A DNA stretch of 62,104 nt from Candidatus Saccharicenans sp. (GTDB lineage: Bacteria > Acidobacteriota > Aminicenantia > Aminicenantales > Saccharicenantaceae), in assembly GCA_024653215.1 (NCBI GenBank), contig JANLFU010000012.1:1-62104 (forward strand), in the 5' to 3' direction. Below are positions 1 through 12,500 of this stretch, one piece after another. The first letter of the stretch is position 1; each line of letters starts with the position of its first letter. Position numbers and translations under genes: made by a program. Under the pieces are notes generated by a model. It was given only the letters and a program-made list of their open reading frames with translations, searched no databases and had not been told where the DNA came from.

Positions 1-143
1 TCCCGGAACGTTTTTATCTCCTTAAAAAAGAAGCCGAGCTGGTTGAGGAAGCAGAGGAAGAGGAAGCGAAGGAAAAAGTTAAGTCCAAGGAGAACCCGGC
101 CGCAGGCAAGGAAGGCCCCGGCGGCGAGGGCGAGGAGAACTGA
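1..143 (+). CDS. 3' end of an unidentified protein with a charged tail
   Basis: The window opens inside a reading frame (first full codon at base 3) that gives 46 residues before a TGA at 141-143. It begins PERFYLLKKEAELVEE and becomes a run of Glu and Lys, ending in a Gly/Pro/Glu-rich tail. Such acidic, low-complexity tails are usually disordered. The missing N-terminus prevents any family assignment. The frame is believable because its codon use matches the rest of the window and because the overlapping frame, which is Arg-rich throughout, looks artificial. Confidence 0.5.
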   Translation, partial: PERFYLLKKEAELVEEAEEEEAKEKVKSKENPAAGKEGPGGEGEEN

Positions 144-346
144 GACAGGTTGGTCCTTTCTGTGCTCTGGACGAGGAAGGTTGCCAGATTCAGGTCGTCC
201 GGTGCTGACGGCGTCGCAAAGCTCTTCAGGATAATAAATTCGATGAAAATCTGCTCTGTGCGCGGAAATTTATTTTATGGCTGGATTTCCTTCTATGATC
301 AAGAATGATTTAAGTGACGAAATATCAAAGCCGCGGAGAATACTCC

Positions 347-859
347 ATGAATGATGCCCCTGTCATTTACGAAGAAAGGCAGAAGCTGAACCTGGGCCTG
401 CTCTGGTTGCCGATCCTGGCCCCGATGCTGATGATGTGGTACGGCTTTTACCAGCAGATCATCAAGGGAAGGCCGGTTGGCACCAGGCCGGCGCCCGATG
501 TCATTCTGATTGTTCTCTTTGTAATCTTCGGGCTGCTTTTTCCTTACTTCATGCTCAAAACCGCCCTGATCCTGCAGGTTAGGCCGGATGGCTTTTACTT
601 CCGCTATTATCCTTTCCACCTCCGCTTCCACAAGGTTTCCTGGCTGGACATCAAGGAGGCGGAGCTCATCACTTTTTCCCCGGTCAGGGACTTCGGAGGG
701 TACGGGATAAAGTATGCCAAAGGCGCCAAAATCTATGTAGCCAAGGGGAAAAAAGGCCTAAAAATAACGCTGGCGACCGGCCGGCAGCTCATCTTTAGCA
801 GCGATAACCCGGAAATGCTGCTCGGCTACATGGGCGGCCACTGGCACCGCACCACCTGA
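347..859 (+). CDS. Small membrane protein with two hydrophobic segments (possibly DUF6141-like)
   Basis: This encodes 170 residues from the ATG at 347, chosen because GGAGA lies 8 bases upstream; an in-frame ATG at 314 has no ribosome-binding site. Two hydrophobic stretches (about residues 17-37, LLWLPILAPMLMMWYGF, and about 55-80) predict a membrane hairpin. The soluble C-terminal half has a beta-rich pattern with the feature 'KGKKGLKITLATGRQLIFSS', like small PH-like domains in DUF6141-type proteins. That resemblance is from memory and uncertain. The gene stands alone between a truncated upstream gene and an S9 peptidase on the same strand, so context gives no role. Confidence 0.75.
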   Translation: MNDAPVIYEERQKLNLGLLWLPILAPMLMMWYGFYQQIIKGRPVGTRPAPDVILIVLFVIFGLLFPYFMLKTALILQVRPDGFYFRYYPFHLRFHKVSWLDIKEAELITFSPVRDFGGYGIKYAKGAKIYVAKGKKGLKITLATGRQLIFSSDNPEMLLGYMGGHWHRTT

Positions 860-1118
860 GCAACAAAAAAATTCGCGTGGAATAAAGAGCAGGGTTTTTC
901 TTTTTCTGAAAAATAGGGCCGCGAGATAATAAATAATTAATGATTCGGCCTGGAAGTCATTCTAAATTTGGCTTCGAATCTTCGGATCGGAGCAAATTGT
1001 CAGGTGTCAGGCTTGATGCCAAGGATGAAGAATTAGATTGTTGCCCCGGGAGCCATTTGTTAGAATCAAGTTTCAGAATCCTGAAGCGAATGAAAGAATC
1101 CAGTCAAAGGAGTTTGTG

Positions 1119-4226
<3,108 letters not shown>

Positions 4227-4283
4227 CAATAATAAATATTGAAAATATTTTTATGAAAAATTTGTGGAAAGGGGGCGTACAGG

Positions 4284-5474
4284 ATGAATTATTCTAACTC
4301 TAAGCTGTCAACCTACGAGACCTGTCCCTTGAAGTTCAAGCTGGCCTACATTGACGGGATCAGGGCTGAAGAGGAAGGCATTGAGGCTTTCCTGGGAAGC
4401 AGGTTCCACGAAGCCATGGAAAAGCTCTATGGAGAATTGAAATTCAAGACGATGACCCTGGACGAGGTCAAAGCCTATTATGAAGAGCAGTGGAAGAAAA
4501 ATTTTCATGAAAAGGTGGTCATCATGGCCGAGGGCCGGACGGCTGATGATTATTTCCGGCTCGGGCTTAAATTCATCGAGGATTATTACCGCCATTACTA
4601 TCCCTTCAACCAGAACCGGCTGCTGGGCCTGGAGCAATTCATAGAGATAGAGCTTGAAGGCAAGCGCCGCTACATTATCCAGGGGTATGTGGACAGGATC
4701 GACCTGACACCAGATGGGGTCATTGAAATCCACGATTACAAAACGGGCGGGTCACTGCCGGAACAGGCCCAGGCCGATGCCGACCGGCAGTTGGCCCTTT
4801 ACCAGCTTGGAGTCAAGAAAAAATGGCCCTGGGCTGAAAAATTCAGGCTGGTCTGGCATTACGTGGCCTTTGACCTTGAGATTTCATCCACCAGGACGCC
4901 CGAAAACCTGGAGGAACTGAAGCGGCAGGTAGTGGAGCTGATTGAGAAAATCGAAGAGGACCGGGAGTTCGCGCCGAGGGAAAGCACTCTCTGCAACTGG
5001 TGCGCTTTCTGGAATTACTGCCCGTTGAAGAAGCATGAAGCCAAGCTGGAGGAATTGCCCGCTAATGAATACCTTAATGAGGAAGGTGTCGTCCTGGTCA
5101 ATAAATATATCGAGTACCTGAACCAGAAGAAGGAAGCCGAAGCCGAACTGGAGAAGTTGAAAGAGGCCATAATCGTTTATGCCGAGAAAAATAACCTTTC
5201 AAGAGTAATGGGCAGCGAGTTTCACCTGACCCTGAGCAAGCAGGAGAGAATTAAAATTCCCAATGCCGGCGATGAGAAGCGGGTCTTGCTGGAAAACCTG
5301 ATAAGGCAGGCCGGGCTGTGGGAAAGGTTGTCGTCACTGGACCGCTTTGCCCTGGAAAAGGCCATTAAGTCCAGGCAGCTCGATCCCGGGTTACTGGAGA
5401 AATTAAAAGAGCTAGTGACCAGGGAAATTCAGATCAGCCTTTTTCCCGGTCAAAACAAAGGTCCATCGGATTGA
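4284..5474 (+). CDS. RecB-like PD-(D/E)XK nuclease with Fe-S cysteines
   Basis: This is a stand-alone nuclease of 396 residues in the RecB/Cas4-like PD-(D/E)XK superfamily. The core motifs are Asp137 in GYVDRID and the Asp151-Tyr152-Lys153 triplet in HDYKTG. Four cysteines frame the domain: Cys14 near the N-terminus and Cys237, Cys240 and Cys246 (C-x2-C-x5-C). That is the arrangement known to hold a 4Fe-4S cluster in AddB and Cas4 nucleases. The C-terminal 150 residues are helical and charged, with no helicase motif. No cas genes lie nearby, so a Cas4 role is unlikely; DNA repair is the better guess. It follows the S9 peptidase by 57 bases, but a shared function is not apparent. Confidence 0.88.
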   Translation: MNYSNSKLSTYETCPLKFKLAYIDGIRAEEEGIEAFLGSRFHEAMEKLYGELKFKTMTLDEVKAYYEEQWKKNFHEKVVIMAEGRTADDYFRLGLKFIEDYYRHYYPFNQNRLLGLEQFIEIELEGKRRYIIQGYVDRIDLTPDGVIEIHDYKTGGSLPEQAQADADRQLALYQLGVKKKWPWAEKFRLVWHYVAFDLEISSTRTPENLEELKRQVVELIEKIEEDREFAPRESTLCNWCAFWNYCPLKKHEAKLEELPANEYLNEEGVVLVNKYIEYLNQKKEAEAELEKLKEAIIVYAEKNNLSRVMGSEFHLTLSKQERIKIPNAGDEKRVLLENLIRQAGLWERLSSLDRFALEKAIKSRQLDPGLLEKLKELVTREIQISLFPGQNKGPSD

Positions 5475-5604
5475 AGGTGAAGAGCAGACCTTCGACCCGG
5501 CGCTTTAATTTAGGCCTGGAGAGTAATTGGCAGATCGATGGGTTCAATATAAAAATTGGGATAAAAACGGGCAATAGAGGGTATAAAGGGAAAAATTGAA
5601 ATTC

Positions 5605-6261
5605 TTACTGCTCGAATATCAAAGGCAGCAGGTCGTAAGGTGTCTTGAGCAGGACCTGGGCGCCACTCCGCAGGAGCTCCTCGGCGTCGCGGAAGCCCCA
5701 CAGGGCTCCGGCGGCCAGGATCCCGGCGGCCCGGGCCGTTTCCATGTCCACGCAGGTATCGCCGACATAGACCACTTCTGCGGGCTGGAGCCCGAGCTCC
5801 TGAAGGACCTGGTGCAGGGGAGCCGGGTCAGGCTTAACCGGGGTCCCGGGCCTGGCTCCAAGGATGACGTCGAATTCAAAGGGCAGGAGCTCCCGGGTCA
5901 TGCGGACGGTAAATTCATGCGATTTATTGGACAGAACCGCCAGTTTCAGGCCGGCTTCCTTCAACCTGGCCAGGACTTCGAGGATGCCGTCGTAGGGACG
6001 GGAGTTCTGCTTATAGGTTAGGGCGTATTCCCGGCGGTATTCCTGGATAAGGTCGCTGATGGCCCGGTCGTCATCGGCGATTTCTGGAACGGCCCGCTTG
6101 ACCAGGACTTCCATCCCGTCGCCGACCATCATCTTGCATTCATCTTCGGAATACTGCCTGAAGCCGCGACGGGCCAGCACCAGGTTCAGGGTGTAGGTGA
6201 TGTCCTTGATGGTGTCGAGGAGAGTCCCGTCTAAATCGAAGATAACGCCCTTGAATTTCAT
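5605..6261 (-). CDS. gph: HAD-family phosphatase, phosphoglycolate phosphatase-like
   Basis: This is a 218-residue haloacid-dehalogenase phosphatase. Motif I is DLDGT with nucleophile Asp9 and acid/base Asp11. Motif II is the Ser of 'VLSNKS', motif III is Lys in PVKPDP, and motif IV is GDTCVDMETA. An alpha-helical C1-type cap lies between motifs I and II. Length and motif spacing fit Gph, which clears 2-phosphoglycolate formed during DNA repair or oxygenation; PpaX and other C1-cap phosphatases look similar, so the substrate is inferred. The gene faces the RecB-like nuclease convergently across 130 bases. A long non-coding stretch lies upstream of its start. Confidence 0.88.
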   Translation of the reverse strand: MKFKGVIFDLDGTLLDTIKDITYTLNLVLARRGFRQYSEDECKMMVGDGMEVLVKRAVPEIADDDRAISDLIQEYRREYALTYKQNSRPYDGILEVLARLKEAGLKLAVLSNKSHEFTVRMTRELLPFEFDVILGARPGTPVKPDPAPLHQVLQELGLQPAEVVYVGDTCVDMETARAAGILAAGALWGFRDAEELLRSGAQVLLKTPYDLLPLIFEQ

Positions 6262-6800
6262 GAGCAGTAATTTTACAGGCAGGACCGGGTGCCGTCAACG
6301 CCCATGAAAATCCGGGATAAAGGTTCAGGGAGTGCCGAGGAGGTTTAGAGAAAGAGGCCCAAGAAGATGTATCAGGTCGGGCTCAATTCAGCCTGCAAAA
6401 TATAGTTCAAAAAATCTTGCCGATAATGTCTTATCAAACGATTGGGGCCCGGGGGGCATCATATCTTATAACTTGTCATGCAATGATGTTTTCTATTTTA
6501 AAAATTTTTTGGAAGCCTGGTTCTCTGGGGGATCTAAAGCAAAAAGTTCATCAGCAAAAAATCTGATGGGAATAAAGAAATAACATTATGCCGATGATGA
6601 AATCTTGCTACTTATAAGCTTATAAGGGGTATCTGGACGTTTTTGAATCGTAATCAGCGGCTGGAATCATCTACCAAATAAATCTGTTTAGGTAATTGAT
6701 CCGTCAGCTCCTGATGAGAGAGGTAAACCAGGTTGGCTTCATCAAGTCCATCACGCAACACTTACAATCTGATGGTTCCCGAGGTTCTTTTATCGGGCTA
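6262..6800. other. Non-coding stretch between gph and the helicase gene
   Basis: This stretch of about 540 bases is AT-richer than the flanking genes. A plus-strand frame at 6332-6583 has no ribosome-binding site and no recognisable protein character. The only structure I see is the perfect 16-bp palindrome at 6611-6626, listed separately. Confidence 0.5.
6611..6626. repeat. Perfect 16-bp palindrome (tandem CTTATAAG)
   Basis: CTTATAAGCTTATAAG reads identically on both strands and is a tandem pair of an 8-bp palindrome. It lies in the intergenic stretch about 350 bases upstream of the gph start. A dimeric repressor site is possible, but no regulator gene is adjacent. Confidence 0.5.
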
Positions 6801-8390
6801 TCAGGAGTCTTCCACAATCTTTAAGTCCAGGATGCGATCCAGGCGGAAGTGGCGCTCCTCGTCCCGCAGGAAGCAGTGAGCCACCAGGGCTTCGAAAGTC
6901 CGGCCGCGGTATTCCATCGTTCCCATTGATACCGGCCGCACCTTGCGCCGGCTCTTGGTGTCGTCGGGCTTGAGGTAGGTGATCTCCAGGAGCTTTTTCT
7001 TCTTGATGGCTTCCTTGATTCTCTGCCTCTTGATTTCGACCGGGATTTGCTCCTCGGCCTTGCGGTACTGGAACTGTGTCAGGAAGCGAACCACCCGGTA
7101 ATCCATCATTATGTGGCCCTTCTTGATGGGCTTCTTGAGCACCAGGCCCTCAAAGCTGGTGCAGCGGCTCAGGGCCACGTAGACCTGGCCGGGGGCGAAG
7201 GTCCCGCGCCCGATATCCACCACCACCCGGTCAAAGGTCTTGCCCTGGCTCTTGTGAATGGTCACGGCCCAGGCCAGGCGCAGTGGATACTGAGTGAAGG
7301 TTCCGGTGACGCGGCTGATGATCTTGTTCTTCTTGCGGTCGTACTCGTATTCAAAAATTTCCCACTCGTGGGGAAGGACATCGACCAGCGACCCATCGAG
7401 CAGCCTGACCATGATCACGTCGGGCTTGTCCTCGGCCTCGATGATTTCTTCCACCCGGCCGATGCTGCCGTTAACCCAGCGGTCGTAGGCATCGTTGTTT
7501 AAGAGCATGACCTGGGCCCCTTCCTTCAGGGCCAGGATTTTGGAGGCGGGCAGGCTGTCGGGGTCAAACTCGCCCGCCAGAACACCCATGTAGCGGCGCC
7601 CGGCTCCGGGCAGCCTTTCCAGCTTTTCCTGGTTGATGCGGTCGGCGGCCTCGTTGGTGCTGGTCAGCGTGATGTAAAAACGGTCTTCCGGCGGGATGAA
7701 ATCGGGCTGGCAGCGGGCATTAAGCCGGGCCAGTTGCTCCTCGGTTATGGACCGGTTGCGGATGGCGTTCAGCAATTCCAGGAAAGCAGCCTCTTTCTGG
7801 CGAAAGACTTTTTCCAGTTCGACGAATTCCAGCTCGAAATTCGGGTCGTTAAACGCCCGGGCCGAGAAAAAGTAAGGCGAATCGTAATGGAGGCTAAAGG
7901 CCGGCTTTTCGCTGCTGGTTACCACCGGCGGAAGCTGGTATAGATCGCCGATTAAAATCATCTGCAGCCCGCCGAAGGGCAGGTCGGGAAATTCTCGGTT
8001 TATCCGCAGGGCTTTATCCACGCAGTCCAGCAGGTCGGCCCGGACCATGGATATTTCATCGATGATCATGGCGTCTAAGTTCTTGATGAGGGCCCGCTTC
8101 ATGGCCGAAAGTTTTTTGACCCGGTCCAGGGTGATGTCCGGGCGGAAACCGAAGAAGGAATGAATTGTCTGGCCGCCGACATTGAGGGCAGCCACACCGG
8201 TGGGGGCCAGGACGACGACCTTCTTGTTGGTGTTATTTCGGAAGTAATCAAGCAGGGTTGATTTCCCGGTGCCGGCCCGCCCGGTGATGAAAACTGACTT
8301 ATTGGTGTTCTCAAGAAGGTCCAGGGTCCGTTGAAATTCCGGGGTGAATTCCAGGCTGGGTTTCTCCGGGACTTTCTGGCGGCGGCTCAT
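6801..8390 (-). CDS. Pif1/RecD-like superfamily 1 helicase with C-terminal WYL domain
   Basis: This 529-residue protein is predicted to be a 5'-3' DNA helicase. Walker A is GRAGTGKST (residues 37-45), followed by the Pif1-like LAPTGVAALN motif (61-70), Walker B IIDEISM (109-115), a 'GDLYQLPPV' motif III, and late motifs including the WAVTIHKSQGKTFD signature. The last ~75 residues (RQRIKEAIKKKKLLEITYL onward) form a WYL-like domain ending in HFRLDRILDLKI. WYL domains bind nucleic acid or nucleotides and regulate partners in several defence and repair proteins. Helicase-WYL fusions occur in some genomes, but the role is not established. A stretch of about 690 non-coding bases lies upstream. 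No toxin, nuclease or CRISPR gene neighbours it. Confidence 0.9.
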   Translation of the reverse strand: MSRRQKVPEKPSLEFTPEFQRTLDLLENTNKSVFITGRAGTGKSTLLDYFRNNTNKKVVVLAPTGVAALNVGGQTIHSFFGFRPDITLDRVKKLSAMKRALIKNLDAMIIDEISMVRADLLDCVDKALRINREFPDLPFGGLQMILIGDLYQLPPVVTSSEKPAFSLHYDSPYFFSARAFNDPNFELEFVELEKVFRQKEAAFLELLNAIRNRSITEEQLARLNARCQPDFIPPEDRFYITLTSTNEAADRINQEKLERLPGAGRRYMGVLAGEFDPDSLPASKILALKEGAQVMLLNNDAYDRWVNGSIGRVEEIIEAEDKPDVIMVRLLDGSLVDVLPHEWEIFEYEYDRKKNKIISRVTGTFTQYPLRLAWAVTIHKSQGKTFDRVVVDIGRGTFAPGQVYVALSRCTSFEGLVLKKPIKKGHIMMDYRVVRFLTQFQYRKAEEQIPVEIKRQRIKEAIKKKKLLEITYLKPDDTKSRRKVRPVSMGTMEYRGRTFEALVAHCFLRDEERHFRLDRILDLKIVEDS

Positions 8391-9017
8391 TTCTTATATT
8401 TTTATCACAAAAATTGACCGGGCTGTATATCCGAATCAAATCTTAATCAGAGGAGTATAGATTTCTATTAAAAGACATGATTTTTGCCTAGGATTTCTCA
8501 CCAGGCTTTTGCCGATGGGTTTATGCCGTGATGTCGTCGCCGACCCCAAAAACCAGTCCCTTCGGTTCCCCCAATAGCCCCCTTCCAAAACTTTCTTTTG
8601 GCAATGCTGTCAACCGCTCCTTTTAAAATTAAGACCTAATCCTACTTGATACCGTGTGGCCATTGGGCCCCCCTCCACTATGGGGTCGGGAGCACCATCC
8701 CTGTACGCGGTTGCCAAGATCGAGATAAAAAATTAAAAAAGAATTGCAGTCTCGAATTATGTGAAATACAGCCTGATAAATGGTTGAATAAAGAAGTATT
8801 CAGTCAGATTTGCGCACTTTTCATCTATTGGTGAAATTAAAGCGACTGGTTTCCGAGGGCAGGTCAAACTGCACTTTTATTAATCTCCGGGTTGGGCATT
8901 TAGGAATAAAAGGGTGGCTTAAAACTTTTGAATTATAAGGCCAGAACGCCGGCGCGAAAGGAAAATCATCACCGGGTCCGGGCCCATGTCATCAACCGGG
9001 CCTTACTCCGCGAGCGT
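8391..9017. other. Non-coding stretch between divergent genes
   Basis: About 630 bases separate the helicase start from the promoter region of the next gene. Short open frames (for example 8646-8834) have no ribosome-binding site. Part of 8700-8850 reads like degraded coding sequence with several stops, but I cannot name a family. Control signals for the helicase gene must lie at its left end; I see no convincing promoter. Confidence 0.4.
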
Positions 9018-9046
9018 TTGTCTTTGCCCTGCATTTCAACTATACT
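9018..9046 (+). promoter_or_regulatory. Sigma-70-type promoter candidate
   Basis: The -35 element TTGTCT (9018-9023) and the -10 element TATACT (9041-9046) are separated by 17 bases. The predicted start near 9053 leaves a leader of about 30 bases containing AAGGAG before the ATG at 9082. Confidence 0.6.
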
Positions 9047-9081
9047 GGAAGCACAGATTCGCATTTATTAAGGAGAAATCC

Positions 9082-9522
9082 ATGGAACTCAAGCTAAACA
9101 AGGAGCAGTATGAGAAGCTGCTGGAGCTGGTCTATCTCGGAAACTGGATGGTCAATGCCTATCGCACCGACGACTACCTGGAAGAATATTCCGACGTGGT
9201 TTCGCATATATTCTCCCAGGCCGAAGCCGCCGGCCTGGAGGGCAAAGCGGTCAAGGACGAGACCGAGGGCAAGTACCTGCCGTCCTACGATTTTGAAGAA
9301 AGCATGCACGATTTCATCAGCGATTACGACGGCTTCTGCTTCTGGGAAGAGCTGATCAACCGACTGGCTGAACGCGATGCCCTGAAGGAATATGGCAGCA
9401 CCCCTTTGGACAAGATTGACCTGGAAGAATACCTGAACAAGAAGTCCGTCTACCTGCGCAAGTACGAGCGGGAAGTGGAGGAGAACGGCATCCTGAACTT
9501 TGAGTTCATCAAGAATTCCTGA
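9082..9522 (+). CDS. Hypothetical acidic cytoplasmic protein
   Basis: This is a 146-residue protein that I do not recognise. The ATG at 9082 has AAGGAG 6 bases upstream and a good promoter before it; an upstream in-frame ATG at 8986 would precede the promoter. The protein is strongly acidic, rich in Glu, Asp and Tyr, largely helical, and has no signal peptide or membrane segment. Conserved-looking stretches are 'YDFEESMHDFISDYDGF' and 'LINRLAERDALKEYG'. It has its own transcription unit and ends 7 bases before the convergent end of the glycosidase-like gene. Confidence 0.75.
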   Translation: MELKLNKEQYEKLLELVYLGNWMVNAYRTDDYLEEYSDVVSHIFSQAEAAGLEGKAVKDETEGKYLPSYDFEESMHDFISDYDGFCFWEELINRLAERDALKEYGSTPLDKIDLEEYLNKKSVYLRKYEREVEENGILNFEFIKNS

Positions 9523-9529
9523 GCCAGTC

Positions 9530-12500
9530 TTATTTCTGCACGGCGTCCTTGACGCAGCGGAAGCCGACTGTAGCGTTGCGATCCAGGCCCGGCGAGATAA
9601 GAAGCAGTGTCTGCTGGCGGGCCACCGGCAGCGGGCCGCTTTTAGGGTACCAGATACTGGCTTCCGGCGAATAATAGCTTCCGCCCTTTATCATCACGTA
9701 AGAATAAACTCCGTTGTCATAGACGTCGGCCGTCAGCTGCCAGACGTTGCCCACCAGATCCTCCACGCCGAAGGGACTGGCTCCGGCGGGGTGAGCATCC
9801 ACGGCTGTGGTCTGACCTGACTTGTTGTTGCAGCGGGCCGGGTCCAGCTCGTTACCCCAGGGATACTGGCGACCGTCGGTGCCCTGGGCAGCATACTGCC
9901 ATTCGGCTTCGGTCGGCAGGCGCTTTCCGGCCCAGCGGGCATAGGCTTCGGCATCTTCCAGGCTGACCCAGACCACCGGGTGGTTTTCCTGGCCGGCCGG
10001 CGGCCTGCCATTTACCCAGTGTTTGAGGAAATTGGTCGGGTCTTTTGGGCGGTAGCCGGATTTTTTCAGGAACAGGGCAAACTGGGCATTGGTCACCGGG
10101 TACCTGTCCATGAAAAAGCGCGGCATCAGCAGTTCTTCCCGGTCGGCCTTTTCAGGATAGGGGATGACCGGGTTGGCGTCGTCCGGGTTGCCCAAGGTGG
10201 TGTATAAGTACTTTCCGGCCGGGATTTCCACCATGCCTTCTGGCGCCCGGTCGGCCAGCGGGGTGGGTCTTACCGGGGTGACCAGCCGCGGCAGGGCCAC
10301 GGGCAGGGGGATAATGGCCTCGTCCAGCAATTCACCCCCGGCCGAGAAAAGCTGGATGACCACCTTTTCCCCCTTCCCCTGGAAGAGCTCCCAGAGGGAA
10401 AATTCCATGTCAGAGGCCGGAAAAACGGCCGATCTGGCCTGGTAAGACACATTGCCGGGGGTAATCACCAATCGCCCGTCTGCGGGCTTTACAGCCAGTT
10501 TTACGGCAATTTTGTCCCGGTATCTCCGGGCCAGGATGATTTCCGGCAGGGCAGCCAGGCAGTCTATTGCCCCCTCTAGGCGGGTGTCCAGGTGGTACTG
10601 GCTGAAGGCCTCGAGCTCGGCCGGGAGGTAGAGTCGGTCCCCGACCTTTTCCGGCTTGAGCTCTTCGTGCCGCCAGAGGCTTACATAGTGATAGCCGGGT
10701 TTTTCTCGGATCGGGATGAGTGGCCCGCGGTAACCCTCGGGCTTCAGGCTGAAGACGGTGAAGATGACCTTGTTTTCAGCCGGCCAGCAGTTGGCCCAGA
10801 GGCCGTCTTCAAGCACCGGGTAGAGTGGAATCCAGTCCGGGCTGATGAAGGCCGAGTGGTTCTCGCGCAGGATCTTCAGGGTCCGGCCCAGGTAGAGCAG
10901 GTCTTCTTCGACGGTTTCGGGGCGGCCCGGGCGCATGGTGTTTATTTCACTTCCGTAGCCGTTAAAGAAGGCCACCGAGGCCTCGCGCCGGAAACGGCCT
11001 TCACCGAGCTGAATCACCCGGAAGATGGCGTTATCGGGCTTGATGAACTTGTTGCTGTTGAGCGGCGGCGGGAGATACAGGGCGTCGTGGACCCTTCCGG
11101 TGACTATTCCCTGCATGTCCCGGGGTACGGCCATGCCCTCGCTGTACATAATGATACCGGGCTTGACCCGGTCAGCCATGGCCTGGAATTCGCGGCTGGA
11201 TTCGCCCCAGGTGTCCAGGATGACACCATCGGCGTTGAGATCACGCAGTATGCCTTCCATCGCCTCAAGATGCTCTTCTCGGCGGGTGCTTTCATCCCAC
11301 GGGTTGTAGGAGATGAAATATTTCTTACCCTTCTGGTGGACGTAAGCCACCTGCTTTTTAAGCTCGGCCAGGCCGCCGGGCAGGTCGCGGTACATATCCC
11401 ACTGGTTGCGCTGGTCCAGTCCCAGGCGTGGCCAGGTGGGCCAGAGCGAGTAAATATCCACGTTGCCGATGAGCCGGTCCCAGGCTAACAGGTTTTCGTA
11501 AAAGGTGTATTTTTGAGCCTGCCGGTCGTAATAGGTGTGGTCCCAGGCGAACTGCAGGAGCATGAAGTAGGCTTTCCTGACCCAGGCCAGGTCCTGGCGC
11601 TGGTAGAGGCTGTTGTCAAATTTTTCTACGTCGTAGAGATAGCGCTGCTGGAACATCATTTGCAGGCCGCCGAACCAGGGCTCGGGCGGAAAGAGAAGCT
11701 CGGAGGCCAGGCCGGAGTAGGGCGCAGTCTGAGCCGGATGCACATCAAGGTACAGGTTGTATTCCAGCGAACCGCCGGGTTCCAGGGTGGCGGCCCAGCG
11801 GCGGATTTCGGTTTTTTCGCTGCGGTCGCGGCGGGCCAGGGCGGTGAGGTTCAGGCCCGGAGCCACTTCCAGGTCGCAGAAGCCGAGGTGCCAGGCGTTA
11901 TCGGGGAGCAGGATGCCCAGGGGCTTTTTGCCCGGGCGATAGAGGAGAGTTCGGCTGAGGTAGTGGGGCCATTTGTTGGGCAGCCCGGCGGTGATATAGA
12001 CGCGGTCGGGGCCTTCGGAGAGCGGCACCAGGTTTTCAACTTTTACCTTTTCCTGGCTGACATTTTCCAGCCTCAGGACCAGGTTGAGTCCGGGGTAGGC
12101 TGAAGTTTTCGTGGTGAGCCGGGCTTTAAGCCTGCCATCGAGGTTGAACTCGAGGAATTCCTGAGTGGAAGAAATGCCGGGGGTTGCTGTTATATCTGAG
12201 GAAAAGGTTATGGAAGTTTCCCGCCCGGCTTCTGGCTTTATGCCGGCTGCGGAAAATAATTTTTCCGAAAGGAGAAGGCTGAAAAGTGGCAGGGGAGAGG
12301 CGAGGGTGATTTCCCGGCCGTCCGCCAGCGTGAGGCTTTTTATGGTCAACCCGTTTTTTGGGTTGATGGTCACGGTTATCTTTTTTAATTCGGGCTGAGA
12401 GGGAGCTTGGCTGGAAGCAGAGGGCGCAGAGGATAGAAAGATTAGAAGGATGAAAAGGAAAGCCGTCAATTTAATAATAGGGCCTGGCCAGGACCGTCCA

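Noticed and set aside
4284..5474. Cas4 assignment for the RecB-like nuclease
   Set aside because: It is longer than Cas4 and no cas genes or repeat arrays are present.
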